A DNA stretch of 64,000 bases from Devosia sp. 66-14 (GCA_001899085.1 MKVB01000001.1:1153479-1217478), one strand, 5' to 3'. Shown: positions 47,060 to 56,876, counted from the first letter of the stretch. Program-made: numbers and translations. Notes: generated from the letters alone by a model not told the origin.

Positions 47060-48142
47060 TTACGCCTCGACGCCTTCGGCGTACCAGTCGACGGCCCAGA
47101 ACTCACCATCGTCGATGATGTCACCAGCCGCGACGCGTTCGGTGCCGGCATTGTCCTTGATCGGGCCGGCGAACGGATGGAGCGTGCCGGCGCTGATGTC
47201 GTTCTTCACCTTCTCGGCGGCAGCGACCACATCGGCCGGGATCTTCTCGTTATACTTGCCGATCTCGACTTCGCCCGACGAAATGCCGTCCCAGACGCTG
47301 CCTTCGGCCCAGGTGCCGTCGAGCACCGACTGCACCGACTTCACGTAGTGCGGGCCCCAGTTGTCGATGATGGCGGTGAGGTGCGCCTTGGGTGCGAAAG
47401 CGCTCATGTCGGCGCCTTGCCCGAAGCCGCCGACAATGCCGCGCTCCTCGGCCACCTGCAGCGCCGCCGGACCGTCGGTGTGCTGGGTGATGACGTCGAC
47501 GCCCTGGTCGATCAGCGCGCGGGCCGCATCGGCTTCCTTGGCCGGGTCGAACCAGCTGTCGACATAGACCACCTTGATCTTGACCTCGGGGTTCACCTTG
47601 CGCGCCGCGATGGCATAGGCGTTGATGCCCATGCGCACTTCGGGGATCGGGAACGAGCCGATATAGGCGATGGTGTTGGTCTTGGTCATCATGCCGGCAA
47701 TGGTGCCGACCACGGCGCGGCCTTCATGGAACTTGGCGTTGTAGGTCGAAACGTTCGCCGCGGTGGCGTTGCCGGTGGCCCACTCGAACTTCACGTCCGG
47801 GAACTGCTTGGCCACCTTGTGCACGTAGTCGCCGAAGCCGAAGCTGGTCGCGTAGATCAGCTTGTGGCCCTGCTGCGCCAGCTCGCGGAACACGCGCTCG
47901 CTGTCCGGACCTTCTGCGACATTGGTCACCACGGTGGTCTCGACCTTGTCGGCGCCGATCTTGTCGAGCATGTACTTGCGGCCGGTGTCGTGGCCGAAGT
48001 TCCAGCCATTGTCGTCCGGCGTGCCGATCAGCACGAAGGCGACCTTGAGCTTTTCCTGCGCGAAGGCAGCGCCGCCCAGCAGCGGCAGCGCGGCGGCGGC
48101 GCCGCCGATCTTGATCAGAGTGCGTCTGTTCAGAACTGTCAT
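47060..48142 (-). CDS. BMP-family ABC transporter substrate-binding protein (purine/nucleoside)
   Basis: This 360-residue periplasmic protein has a signal peptide with NRRTLIKIGGAAAALPLLGG and cleavage near AFAQ. The basic-membrane-protein fold follows: KVAFVLIGTPDDNGWNFGHD, RELAQQGHKLIYATSFGFGDY, AVVGTIAGMMTKTNTIAYIGS, and DVITQHTDGPAALQVAEERG. Members bind nucleosides, purines or similar ligands. ATG 48142 has GGAG six bases upstream. It is transcribed after the two permease genes, inside the purine-degradation run, so a purine or nucleoside ligand is likely. Confidence 0.9.
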   Translation of the reverse strand: MTVLNRRTLIKIGGAAAALPLLGGAAFAQEKLKVAFVLIGTPDDNGWNFGHDTGRKYMLDKIGADKVETTVVTNVAEGPDSERVFRELAQQGHKLIYATSFGFGDYVHKVAKQFPDVKFEWATGNATAANVSTYNAKFHEGRAVVGTIAGMMTKTNTIAYIGSFPIPEVRMGINAYAIAARKVNPEVKIKVVYVDSWFDPAKEADAARALIDQGVDVITQHTDGPAALQVAEERGIVGGFGQGADMSAFAPKAHLTAIIDNWGPHYVKSVQSVLDGTWAEGSVWDGISSGEVEIGKYNEKIPADVVAAAEKVKNDISAGTLHPFAGPIKDNAGTERVAAGDIIDDGEFWAVDWYAEGVEA

Positions 48143-48188
48143 TTGTCTCTCCTGCATGACGTTCGTTATGCGAGCCGGGTCCCTGGGC

Positions 48189-49118
48189 CTAGCTCGTCGG
48201 AAGAAAGGGCTTGCCGAGGCAGGCCGGTGCGCTGGAACTGCCGCCGCGCCGCATGGAAATCAGCACCAGGACCAGAATGGTTGCGAGATAGGGCAGAGCT
48301 GCCCAGAGCTCCGACGGCAGCACGCGGAAACCGCCGCCCGCCGCCTTGGCATAGACCTCGAGCGTCATCACCAGCCCGAAGAGGTAGGCGCCGCCGAGCA
48401 GCCGGAACGGCCGCCAGGCCGCGAACACCACCAGCGCCAGCGCGATCCAGCCGCGCCCGGTGGTGAGCCGCTCCACCCATTGCGGGGTGAGGATCAGCGG
48501 GAAGCAGCTGCCGGCAATGCCCGCCATGGCGCCGCCGAACGCCACCGCGAGGTAACGCACGCCGATCACCGGATAGCCGATCGAATGGGCGCTGAGGTCG
48601 TTCTCGCCCACCGCACGGAGGATCAGCCCGGCGCGGGTCTTTTTGAGGAACCACCAGATGACGAACACCATGATCAGCGAGAAATACACCAGCGGCGAGT
48701 AGCCGAAGATCACCCGCCATACGGGATCGGCCGCCAGTTCGGGCGGGAACGGCGAGCGCAGCAGCGGCACCGCCTTGCCGGTATAGGGCTGGCCGAACAG
48801 CGCCGAGAACCCGGTGCCCAGAATGGTGAGCGCGAGGCCGGTCGCCACCTGGTTGGCCGAAAGCGACAGCGTCAGGAAGCCGAAGATCAGCGCTGCGGCG
48901 GCAGCAGCCAGCGCCGCACAGGCGATCGCCAGCCAATGGTTGCCGGTGACCAGCACCACCGCCACGGTGATCACCGCGCCGATCAGCATCATGCCCTCGA
49001 CGCCGAGATTGAGGACGCCGGATTTCTCCACCACCAGTTCGCCGAGCGCGGCCAGGAGGATCGGCGTCGAAGCCCCCACCAGCGTGATGATGATGGCAAT
49101 GACCAGGTCGAGCGTCAT
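48189..49118 (-). CDS. ABC transporter permease (NupQ/YufQ-like)
   Basis: The 309-residue integral membrane protein has about eight helices and conserved nucleoside-permease segments such as VVEKSGVLNLGVEGMMLIGA, TLSLSANQVATGLALTILGTG, and RAVGENDLSAHSIGYPVIGVR. It forms the translocation path with the neighbouring permease, whose gene it overlaps by four bases. Confidence 0.9.
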   Translation of the reverse strand: MTLDLVIAIIITLVGASTPILLAALGELVVEKSGVLNLGVEGMMLIGAVITVAVVLVTGNHWLAIACAALAAAAAALIFGFLTLSLSANQVATGLALTILGTGFSALFGQPYTGKAVPLLRSPFPPELAADPVWRVIFGYSPLVYFSLIMVFVIWWFLKKTRAGLILRAVGENDLSAHSIGYPVIGVRYLAVAFGGAMAGIAGSCFPLILTPQWVERLTTGRGWIALALVVFAAWRPFRLLGGAYLFGLVMTLEVYAKAAGGGFRVLPSELWAALPYLATILVLVLISMRRGGSSSAPACLGKPFLPTS

Positions 49119-50191
49119 GCCGATGCCCTCGCCGGCTCATTGGCCACCCGTCGGATGCGGTAGCGCACCAGCACATCGCCGGCCAGCAGCAGGAACAGCA
49201 TCATCGCCTGGAAGATGCCGACCGCCGCGAAGGGCAGCGCGATGGTAGTCTGCGCCACCTCGCCACCGACAAAGGTAATGGCGAGGATGATGCCGGCAAG
49301 CAACGCCCCCAGCGGGTTGAGCCGCCCGAGGAAGGCGACGATGATGGCGGTGAAGCCGTAATTGGTCGGGAATTGCGGCACCAGCCGCCCGAACGGCCCT
49401 GCCGCCTCGAGAATGCCGGCCAACCCGGCAAGCCCGCCCGAGACCAGCAGCGCCAGCCACACCGTACGGTTGGCCGAGAACCCGCCATAGCGCGCCGCGG
49501 CCGGCGAAGCGCCGACCACCCGCACCTGGAAGCCGAACACCGAGCGGCTCATCACGAACCACACGAGGATGGCGACGAGGATGGCGATGGGCGTCCCCAG
49601 CTGCACGATGGTGCCGGGGATCACGTAAGGCAGCGACTGGTCGGCCGAGAACAGCACGGTCTGCGGCTGGCCCATCGAGGTCGGGCTCTTCCATGGCCCG
49701 AACACCAGGTAGTTGAGCAGCTGCACCGACACATAGGTCAGCATCAGCGTGGTCAGGATCTCGTTGACCTTGAACTGGGTCCTGAGGAACGCCGGGATCG
49801 CCGCATAGGCCGCGCCGCCGGCAATGCCGGCGAGCAGCATCAGCGGCAGGATCCACGGCCCCGTCATATCGTAGGTGAGGAGCGCCACCCCGGTGCCGGC
49901 CACCGCGCCGACGATATACTGCCCCTCGGCGCCGATATTCCACACATTGGCGCGGTAGCTGACCGCCAGCCCCACCGCGATGATCACCAGCGGCGACGCC
50001 TTTACCGCCAGGTCCTGCCATTTGTAGGGGTTGGTCAGCGGCGTAAAGAAGATCTCGCGCACTGCCCCGAGCCCGTCATAGCCGAGCAGCGTGAAGATCA
50101 ATGCCCCCAGCACCATGGTGATCAGCACCGCCGCCACCGGCGTCGCATAGAGCATGAAGCGGCTTGGCGCCGCCCGTTTCTCAAGCCTCAA
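49115..50191 (-). CDS. ABC transporter permease (NupP/YufP-like)
   Basis: This 358-residue permease (TTG 50191, MRLEKRAAPSRFML...) could also start at TTG 50215 or ATG 50155. It contains ASPLVIIAVGLAVSYRANVWNIGAEGQYIVGA, read here as adjoining stretches, FKVNEILTTLMLTYVSVQLLNYL and RVVGASPAAARYGGFSANR. The start overlaps the end of the ATPase gene, implying translational coupling. Substrate as for the BMP protein. Confidence 0.88.
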   Translation of the reverse strand: MRLEKRAAPSRFMLYATPVAAVLITMVLGALIFTLLGYDGLGAVREIFFTPLTNPYKWQDLAVKASPLVIIAVGLAVSYRANVWNIGAEGQYIVGAVAGTGVALLTYDMTGPWILPLMLLAGIAGGAAYAAIPAFLRTQFKVNEILTTLMLTYVSVQLLNYLVFGPWKSPTSMGQPQTVLFSADQSLPYVIPGTIVQLGTPIAILVAILVWFVMSRSVFGFQVRVVGASPAAARYGGFSANRTVWLALLVSGGLAGLAGILEAAGPFGRLVPQFPTNYGFTAIIVAFLGRLNPLGALLAGIILAITFVGGEVAQTTIALPFAAVGIFQAMMLFLLLAGDVLVRYRIRRVANEPARASA

Positions 50192-51743
50192 CTGCAAGCT
50201 CGCCCCCCGGCGCAAGATGCGTCTCTTCCGGCGTCCCGTGGATGCCGCCCATCAACAGGCCGATCTCCTCGATCGACACCGAACCGACCGTCATCGGCGC
50301 GCTGAGCCGCCCGCCATTGATCACCGCCAGCGTATCCGACAGCGCCAGCAGCTCATCGAGATCCTGGCTGATCACCACCACCGCGGTGCCGGTCGCTGCG
50401 AGATCGACGATCGCCTGGTGGATCGCCGCGGCGGCACCGGCGTCGACGCCCCAGGTCGGCTGGCTGACCACCAGCACCGATGGCTTCTGCAGGATCTCGC
50501 GACCCATGATGTATTTCTGCAGGTTCCCGCCCGACAGCGAGCCCGCCGTGGCCCCGGGCCCCAACGCCTTCACCGCAAAAGCGGCAATCACTTCGCCGGT
50601 ATAGGTTCTGGCCGCCCCGGCGCGGATCAGCCCGCCCGACACCATGCCCAGCCGGTCGCGCGCCGTCAGCACCGTATTGTCGGCGAGGCTGAAATCGGCG
50701 ATCGCCGCGTGCCCGTTGCGCTCTTCGGGCACGGCGCAGAGCCCCAAGCCTCGGCGTGCCGTCGGCGACAAGGCGCCGGCCGGCTTGCCGTCGATGACGA
50801 CCGCTTGCGGCTCGGTCCCGAGCTCGCCGTCGAGCGCCAGCAGCAGCTCGAGCTGGCCATTGCCCGCCACTCCGGCGATCCCGAGGATTTCCCCTGATCG
50901 CACCGAAAAACTGATGTCCTTGAGCGAGGTGCCGAAATGCGAGGTGGCGGCGTGGCTCAGCCCTTTGACCACCAGCTTCTCGCCCCCGAAACTGCGGCCG
51001 GCAACCTTCTTCACGTCCTTCAGCCCCGCGCCGATCATCTTTTCGGCCATCGAGCGCGAGGTCTCGACTTTCGGATCGCACGTATCGACCAGCTTGCCGC
51101 CACGCAGGATCGTCGCGGTGTCGCACAGCGCTTTGATTTCGTGCAGCTTGTGCGAAATGTAGAGGATCGAGCAGCCTTCGGCCGCCAGCTGCCGCAGCAC
51201 CACGAACAGCTGCTCCACCTCCTGCGGGGTGAGCACCGAAGTGGGCTCGTCCATGATCAGCAGTTGCGGGTTCAGCAGCAGCGCGCGCACGATCTCGATG
51301 CGCTGACGCTCGCCCACCGACAGGGTCGAGACCACCCGGTGCGGCTCGAGCTTCAGCCCATACTGGTCCATCACCTCGCGGATTTTCGCCTCGAGATCGC
51401 GCGACTGGATCTTGCTGTCCATGCCCAGCGCAATGTTCTCCAGCACCGTCATCGCCTCGAACAGCGAGAAGTGCTGGAACACCATGCCGATGCCGAGTTT
51501 TCGCGCGGCTTTCGGGTTCGACACCACCACCGGCGCGCCGTCCCAGCGGATCTCGCCGGCATCGGGCTGCATGATGCCGTAGATCATCTTGACCAGGGTG
51601 GATTTGCCGGCGCCGTTTTCGCCGAGCAATGCGTGGATTTCGCCGGGGCGGACCGAGAACGAGACGTTGTCGTTGGCCAGCACGCCGGGAAAGCGCTTGG
51701 TGATCCCGCTGAGCTGCAGGCGCGGCGCGATGCTACTCTCCAA
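50181..51743 (-). CDS. ABC transporter double ATPase (NupO/YufO-like)
   Basis: The 520-residue protein has two ATPase domains. The first has Walker A GENGAGKST, signature LSVGERQRIEIVRALL and Walker B LLIMDEPTSVL. The second has a degenerate P-loop GVAGNGQLELL, signature LSGGNLQKYIMGRE and VLVVSQPTWGVDAG, with Gln in place of the catalytic Glu, as is common in this family. It energises uptake through the two permeases. It overlaps xdhC by 11 bases, directly tying transport to xanthine dehydrogenase maturation. Confidence 0.92.
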   Translation of the reverse strand: MESSIAPRLQLSGITKRFPGVLANDNVSFSVRPGEIHALLGENGAGKSTLVKMIYGIMQPDAGEIRWDGAPVVVSNPKAARKLGIGMVFQHFSLFEAMTVLENIALGMDSKIQSRDLEAKIREVMDQYGLKLEPHRVVSTLSVGERQRIEIVRALLLNPQLLIMDEPTSVLTPQEVEQLFVVLRQLAAEGCSILYISHKLHEIKALCDTATILRGGKLVDTCDPKVETSRSMAEKMIGAGLKDVKKVAGRSFGGEKLVVKGLSHAATSHFGTSLKDISFSVRSGEILGIAGVAGNGQLELLLALDGELGTEPQAVVIDGKPAGALSPTARRGLGLCAVPEERNGHAAIADFSLADNTVLTARDRLGMVSGGLIRAGAARTYTGEVIAAFAVKALGPGATAGSLSGGNLQKYIMGREILQKPSVLVVSQPTWGVDAGAAAAIHQAIVDLAATGTAVVVISQDLDELLALSDTLAVINGGRLSAPMTVGSVSIEEIGLLMGGIHGTPEETHLAPGGELAVEA

Positions 51744-52614
51744 CGACGGCTCCCGACTTCTTCGTTGTGGCCGGCCGCGCCTTCAGATCTTCGACTTCCC
51801 GCGCGCCAATGTGGACCAGAATCTCGGCTGCCGCCAGCGCGGCGATCACTTCAGGCCGCTTGTCCCCAATCCCCTGCGGGAAAGCCGCGCCGCCGATCGG
51901 CAGCACCAGCCGGTCGAGAGCCGCCGCCGGGTAGCCTTCGCCCAGATACCAGGAACGGAATCGCGCCTTCTTCGTCTTCGAGCCGACCATGCCGATATAG
52001 GGGGCGTCAGCCCGCTGCAGCGCCTCGGCGGCGATCAGGAAATCGAGCGCGTGATCATGCGTCAGGATGACGAAGCCGCTGCCCAGGGGGGCCGAACGCA
52101 CCACCGCCTCCGGCATCGCGACGGCATGGGTTTCGACATTGTCCGGCAGGTTGGTCAGTTCGTCGGGCCGCGTATCGACCACATGCACCCTGAGCGGCAG
52201 CGCCGACAGCGCCCGGGCCAGAGCATGCCCGACATGGCCGGAGCCGAACAGATAGACATGCGGCCGCGCCGCCGCCTCGGCGTCGAGCTTGGCGGCAAGC
52301 CGCGCCACCTCCGCCGCGGTGACCCGCTTCAGCGCCACATCCACCCGCCCGCCGCAGCACTGCCCGATCTCGGGCCCGAGCGGGATGTCGAGGCTGTCGC
52401 TGTGCGCGCCGGCCCGCAGCACCTGCCGCGCTCGATCGATCACCATATACTCGAGCGCCCCACCGCCGATGGTGCCGACCTGCGCGTCCTCGGAGATCAG
52501 CATGAACGTCCCGGCCTCGCGGGGCGAGGAGCCGCGGACGGCGGTGAGTTCAGCGACGATGGCCGCGGCGTTGGCGGTAAGGAAGGACTTCAGGGTAGGA
52601 ACGGAGAGAGTCAT
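51733..52614 (-). CDS. xdhC: Xanthine dehydrogenase accessory protein XdhC
   Basis: XdhC binds molybdenum cofactor and inserts its sulfurated form into XdhB. The 293-residue protein shows ELTAVRGSSPREAGTFMLIS, GTIGGGALEYMVIDRAR, LGPEIGQCCGGRVDVALKRV with the conserved Cys pair, VYLFGSGHVGHALARAL and VGSKTKKARFRSW. ATG 52614 is used; ATG 52623 is possible. It lies between xdhB and the ABC ATPase gene. Confidence 0.94.
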   Translation of the reverse strand: MTLSVPTLKSFLTANAAAIVAELTAVRGSSPREAGTFMLISEDAQVGTIGGGALEYMVIDRARQVLRAGAHSDSLDIPLGPEIGQCCGGRVDVALKRVTAAEVARLAAKLDAEAAARPHVYLFGSGHVGHALARALSALPLRVHVVDTRPDELTNLPDNVETHAVAMPEAVVRSAPLGSGFVILTHDHALDFLIAAEALQRADAPYIGMVGSKTKKARFRSWYLGEGYPAAALDRLVLPIGGAAFPQGIGDKRPEVIAALAAAEILVHIGAREVEDLKARPATTKKSGAVVGE

Positions 52615-52620
52615 GCCCGC

Positions 52621-52760
52621 CACCCCTCACCCGTCTCGGCCTGCGGCCGATCCACCCTCTCCCCGACGGGGAGAGGAATGCGCTGCGGCCAGATCGAGGC
52701 TCCCCTATTCTTCTCCCCGTCGGGGAGAAGGTGGCGCGTAGCGCCGGATGAGGGGTGAGC
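52621..52760. repeat. Diverged palindromic repeat pair between xdhB and xdhC
   Basis: CACCCCTCACCCG at the left and GGATGAGGGGTG at the right enclose CTCTCCCCGACGGGGAGAGG and CTTCTCCCCGTCGGGGAGAAG hairpins. It looks like a diverged member of family A. Confidence 0.75.
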
Positions 52761-52774
52761 CACCGGCTTCGCCA

Positions 52775-55102
52775 TCAGCTCTGCCTCACCCGCCGCATCC
52801 GCTCGACCCCCATCAGCACCCGCTCGGGTGTTGCCGGCATGTCGAGCTGCGGCGCGATCTTGTAATCGGCCACCGACGCCACCGCCATCGACAGCGCCTC
52901 GACCACCGAATAGCCTAGCACCAGCGGCGGCTCGCCCACCGCTTTGCTGCGCCCGATCGCCGGCTCCTTGTTGATGCTCCATTCGGCCAGCCGCACGTTG
53001 AAGATGCGCGGTACGTCCGAAGCGAGCGGGATCTTGTAGGTCGAGGGCGCGTGGGTGCGCAGTTGGCCCTTGCCGTCCCACCAGAGTTCCTCGGTGGTGA
53101 GCCAGCCCATCCCCTGAATGAAGCCGCCTTCCACCTGGCCGATATCGATCGCCGGGTTCAACGAACGGCCGACATCTTCGAGCACGTCGGAACGGTCGAC
53201 CTGGTACTCGCCGGTCAGCGTATCGATGGTCACCTCAGACGCCGCGGCGCCATAGGCGAAATAGTAGAACGGGCGGCCGCGTCCGGTGCTCCGATCCCAG
53301 TGGATCTTCGGCGTCTTGTAGAACCCGGCGGCGCTCAGTTGCACCCGGTTCATCCAGCACGACGTGGCCAGCTCTTCGAACGGCACGAACTGCTGGCCGG
53401 CGCGCACCCCGCCGAACTCCCACTGCACGTCCTTGGGTTCGACCTCGTAGATGAAGGCCGCATGCGCCGCCATCCGCGCCTTGATCTGGTTGGCGCCGTC
53501 GAGCGCCGCCATGCCGTTGAGATCGGTGCCGGACGAGGCTGCCGTCGCCGAGGTGTTGGGCACCTTGCCGGTATTGCTGGCCATGATCTGCACGCGCTCG
53601 ACCGGCACGCCGAAGGCATCGGCGACGACTTGCGCCACCTTGATGTGGAGCCCCTGCCCCATCTCGGTGCCGCCATGGCTCAGATGGATCGAACCGTCGC
53701 GATAGACATGCACCAGCGCGCCGGCCTGGTTGTGCCAGGTGGCGGTGAACGAGATGCCGAATTTCACCGGCACCATGGCGATGCCCTTCTTCAAGACCTT
53801 GCTGGTCTTGTTGAATTCGAGAATGGCGGCGCGCCGCGCCTGATAGTCGGAACTCTGTTCGAGGTCCTCGATCACCCGATGGATGACATTGTCTTCCACC
53901 TCCTGGTGATACGGCGTCACGTTGTTGCTGTCGGTGCCGTAGAAATTGGCCTTGCGGATCTCCAGCGGGTCCTTGCCCAGCGCATAGGCGATATCCTCGA
54001 TCCAGCGCTCGGCCGCGATGATCCCCTGTGGGCCACCGAAACCACGAAAGGCGGTGTTCGACACCGTATTGGTGAACAGCGGCAGCGAGTTCACCCTGAC
54101 CGTCGGATACCAATAGGCATTGTCGCAGTGGAACAATGCCCGGTCGGTCACCGGGCCGGAGAGATCGGCCGAATAGCCCGAGCGCGCCGCATAGGTGGCG
54201 GTCACCGCCTGGATCTTGCCGTCGCTGTTGTAGCCGACATCGTAGTCGACCACGAAATCATGGCGCTTGCCGGTGATCTGGAAATCGTCGTCGCGATCCG
54301 GACGGATCTTCACCGCCTTGTTGAACTTCTTCGCCGCCACCGCGGCTACCACCGCGAACAGGTTCCCCTGGGTTTCCTTGCCGCCGAAGCCGCCGCCCAT
54401 GCGGCGCATGTTCACCGTCACCGCGGCATGCGGCACGCCGAGCACCTGCGCCACCATCACCTGGATTTCGGTCGGATGCTGGCTCGAGACCTGCAGGGTG
54501 ATCTCGTCGTCCTCGCCCGGGATGGCGAGCGCCGCCTGGCTTTCGAGGTAGAAATGCTCCTGCCCGCCGATCCGCACCCGGCCCTTGGCCCGGTGCTGCG
54601 ACGCTGCAAAGCCGGCCGCGACATCGCCGCGCTCCAACTTCAAGGGCTCGGTGACGAGCTTGCCGCCCGCCGCCACCGCCGCATCGACATCGGTGACATG
54701 CGGCAGGTCGCGATACTCGATCTTGGCGAGCTTCGCCGCCCGCCGCGCCGCCTCGCGCGTCTTGCCGATCACCGCGAACACCGGCTGGCCCCAGGTGACC
54801 ACGCGGGTGGTGGCAAACACCGGCTCGTCATGCTTATGCACCGAGCTCACATCGTTCTCGGCCGGAATGTCCTCGGCCGTCAGCACACCGACGACTCCTG
54901 GCGCCGCACGCACCGCATCGAGGTTCATCGACGCGATATCGGCATGCGCCTTGGTCGACAGGCCCAGATAGGCATGCAGCGTGCCCTCGGGCTCGACCAG
55001 ATCGTCGATATAGTCGGCGCGACCGGCCACCTGCTTGATGGCGGAGTCATGCTTGACCGAGACATGCAGCGGCGAGGTGGTGATCGGGGATTGCTTGTTC
55101 AT
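52775..55102 (-). CDS. xdhB: Xanthine dehydrogenase, molybdopterin-binding large subunit
   Basis: XdhB carries the molybdenum cofactor that hydroxylates hypoxanthine to xanthine and xanthine to urate. The 775-residue protein (ATG 55102) contains VAGRADYIDDLVEPEGTLHA, GGQEHFYLESQAALAIPGE, NMRRMGGGFGGKETQ, NTAFRGFGGPQG (with the substrate-orienting Arg), NQAGALVHVYRDGSIHLSHGGTEMGQGLHIK in adjoining stretches, and AVGEPPLVLG with the catalytic Glu near the C-terminus. It follows xdhA after a repeat-filled gap. Confidence 0.96.
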   Translation of the reverse strand: MNKQSPITTSPLHVSVKHDSAIKQVAGRADYIDDLVEPEGTLHAYLGLSTKAHADIASMNLDAVRAAPGVVGVLTAEDIPAENDVSSVHKHDEPVFATTRVVTWGQPVFAVIGKTREAARRAAKLAKIEYRDLPHVTDVDAAVAAGGKLVTEPLKLERGDVAAGFAASQHRAKGRVRIGGQEHFYLESQAALAIPGEDDEITLQVSSQHPTEIQVMVAQVLGVPHAAVTVNMRRMGGGFGGKETQGNLFAVVAAVAAKKFNKAVKIRPDRDDDFQITGKRHDFVVDYDVGYNSDGKIQAVTATYAARSGYSADLSGPVTDRALFHCDNAYWYPTVRVNSLPLFTNTVSNTAFRGFGGPQGIIAAERWIEDIAYALGKDPLEIRKANFYGTDSNNVTPYHQEVEDNVIHRVIEDLEQSSDYQARRAAILEFNKTSKVLKKGIAMVPVKFGISFTATWHNQAGALVHVYRDGSIHLSHGGTEMGQGLHIKVAQVVADAFGVPVERVQIMASNTGKVPNTSATAASSGTDLNGMAALDGANQIKARMAAHAAFIYEVEPKDVQWEFGGVRAGQQFVPFEELATSCWMNRVQLSAAGFYKTPKIHWDRSTGRGRPFYYFAYGAAASEVTIDTLTGEYQVDRSDVLEDVGRSLNPAIDIGQVEGGFIQGMGWLTTEELWWDGKGQLRTHAPSTYKIPLASDVPRIFNVRLAEWSINKEPAIGRSKAVGEPPLVLGYSVVEALSMAVASVADYKIAPQLDMPATPERVLMGVERMRRVRQS

Positions 55103-55130
55103 GGAGCTACGCAGCCCCCACAAACGCGAT

Positions 55131-55229
55131 GTCATCCCGGCGCAGGCCGGGATCCATCCTTAGATGGTGCGACCTGCGGTGAACGAACGGCGAGACCTCA
55201 GGATGGGCCCCGGCCTTCGCCGGGGTGAC
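55131..55229. repeat. Palindromic repeat pair related to family B, between xdhA and xdhB
   Basis: GTCATCCCGGCGCAGGCCGG starts at 55131, and GGCCCCGGCCTTCGCCGGGG with TGAC ends at 55229. It is a variant of the GTCATTCCCGCGCAGG family, with ATCCAT and ATGG inner edges complementary. Confidence 0.8.
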
Positions 55230-55255
55230 ACCGTGGGTGAGGAGATAACTGCTCA

Positions 55256-56719
55256 TCATGCCACCTCCCTCGTCAGCCGCTCGCCCTCGCCGGTGGTCTC
55301 GAGGAAGAACCGGCGCAATAGGTTCTGCGCCGCCAGCAGCCGATATTCAGCCGAGGCGCGCATGTCGGTGAGCGGCTGATAATCCTCGGCAAAAGCCGGG
55401 ATCGCCGCTTCGACCGTCGCGACAGTCCAAGCCTTGCCCATAAGCGCCGCTTCCACCGCCCGGGCCCGCTTCGGCGTTGCCGCCATGCCGCCATAAGCGA
55501 TGGTGATGGCGGCCACCTTGCCGCCCTCCAGCCTCAGCCGGAACGCCCCGCACAGCGCCGAGATATCCTCGTCCTTGCGCTTGGTGATCTTGTAGCAGGC
55601 GAACTGCTCGCCTTCGGGCAGCGACGGAATGGTGACAGCCTCGACGAACTCGCCGGGCTGCCGGTCCTGCTTGCCATAGGCGATGAAGAAATCCTCGAGC
55701 TTCACCTCGCGGCGCACGTCGCCTTTCCTCAGCGTGATCGCGGCGCCGAGCGCGATCAGTGGCGGCGGCGTGTCGCCGATCGGCGAGCCGTTGGCGATAT
55801 TGGCGCCAATGGTCCCCATATTGCGCACCTGCTGGCCGCCGATGCGCATCCAGAGCTCCGTCAGCTGCGGAAAGCGCCGGGTCACTGCCGCGGTGGCGGC
55901 GGAATAGGTCACCCCTGCCCCGAGCTTCAGCGTCGCCTCGTTTGCTTCGATGCCCTGCAGCCCGGCGATGTCGCCGATGAAGATCATCGGTCCGATATCG
56001 CGCATGAACTTGGTGACCCAGAGGCCGACATCGGTGGCTCCCGAAACCAGCGTGCCCCCGGGGTTGCCGGCATAGACTTCGGCGAGATCGTCGGCCGAGG
56101 CCGGCACGATGATCCGGTCCTTGCCTTCGCCCAGTTCCACCCTCCGCCCGTCGCGCAGCTTTTCGAGCCGCGCCTTGATCGATTGCCGCTCGACCACCAG
56201 CGGATCGGCCACCACCTTGCCATAGGCCGAGATCGATTGGCCGGCCTTGATGATCGGCGAATAGCCGGTGCAGCGGCAGAGGTTCCCCTGCAGCGCCACT
56301 TCGATGTCGTTCACCGAGGGATCGGCATTCCGCATCCACATGCCATAAAGCGACATCACGATGCCCGGGGTGCAGAAGCCGCACTGGCTGCCGTGATGCT
56401 CGACCATCGCCTGCTGCACCGGGTGCAGCGGCCCATTGGCGGCCGACAGATGCTCGACCGTCACCACATGCGTCGCATCGAGCGAACCGACGAAGCAGAT
56501 GCAGGCATTGACGGATTCATAGACCAGCTCGCCCGACGTGACCCGCCCGACCAGCACCGTGCAGGCGCCGCAATCGCCCTCGGCGCAACCTTCCTTCGAG
56601 CCGGTCATACGCCGGTCGAGGCGGAGGAAATCCAGCAGCGTACGGGTCGCCGAAATCTCGTCCAGCACGACGTCCTGGTCGTTGAGGATGAAGCGCAGCT
56701 GGTTGCGAACGTCAGTCAC
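55256..56719 (-). CDS. xdhA: Xanthine dehydrogenase small subunit (2Fe-2S and FAD)
   Basis: XdhA passes electrons from the molybdenum centre through two 2Fe-2S clusters and FAD to NAD+. The 487-residue form from GTG 56719 has GGAGA six bases upstream. The plant-type cluster is CAEGDCGAC (Cys45, 50, 53) plus a Cys in NACICF; the second is CGFC (113, 116) and CRC (148, 150). The FAD domain has GGTLVSGATDVGLWVTK and TIGANIANGSPIGDTPP. It heads the xdhABC-transporter run. Confidence 0.96.
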   Translation of the reverse strand: MTDVRNQLRFILNDQDVVLDEISATRTLLDFLRLDRRMTGSKEGCAEGDCGACTVLVGRVTSGELVYESVNACICFVGSLDATHVVTVEHLSAANGPLHPVQQAMVEHHGSQCGFCTPGIVMSLYGMWMRNADPSVNDIEVALQGNLCRCTGYSPIIKAGQSISAYGKVVADPLVVERQSIKARLEKLRDGRRVELGEGKDRIIVPASADDLAEVYAGNPGGTLVSGATDVGLWVTKFMRDIGPMIFIGDIAGLQGIEANEATLKLGAGVTYSAATAAVTRRFPQLTELWMRIGGQQVRNMGTIGANIANGSPIGDTPPPLIALGAAITLRKGDVRREVKLEDFFIAYGKQDRQPGEFVEAVTIPSLPEGEQFACYKITKRKDEDISALCGAFRLRLEGGKVAAITIAYGGMAATPKRARAVEAALMGKAWTVATVEAAIPAFAEDYQPLTDMRASAEYRLLAAQNLLRRFFLETTGEGERLTREVA

Positions 56720-56742
56720 TGAACATCTCCACACCCACCGTC

Positions 56743-56838
56743 GTCATTCCCGCGCAGGCGGGAACCTAGTGGGATGGCGCCTGCTGCACCGAGTGTGCGG
56801 CTCGTCCGGCACTGGGTTCCCGCCTGCGCGGGAATGAC
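56743..56838. repeat. Palindromic repeat pair, family B, between uraH and xdhA
   Basis: GTCATTCCCGCGCAGGCGGG (from 56743) and CCCGCCTGCGCGGGAATGAC (to 56838) are exact inverted copies, as at 44024-44116. Confidence 0.9.
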
Positions 56839-56876
56839 GCCGGTGAGAGACTGTTCCCGAGTGGTTCCGCTCATTG

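Noticed and set aside
53051..55228. 725-codon plus-strand frame antisense to xdhB
   Set aside because: Shadow of xdhB with no recognisable domain.
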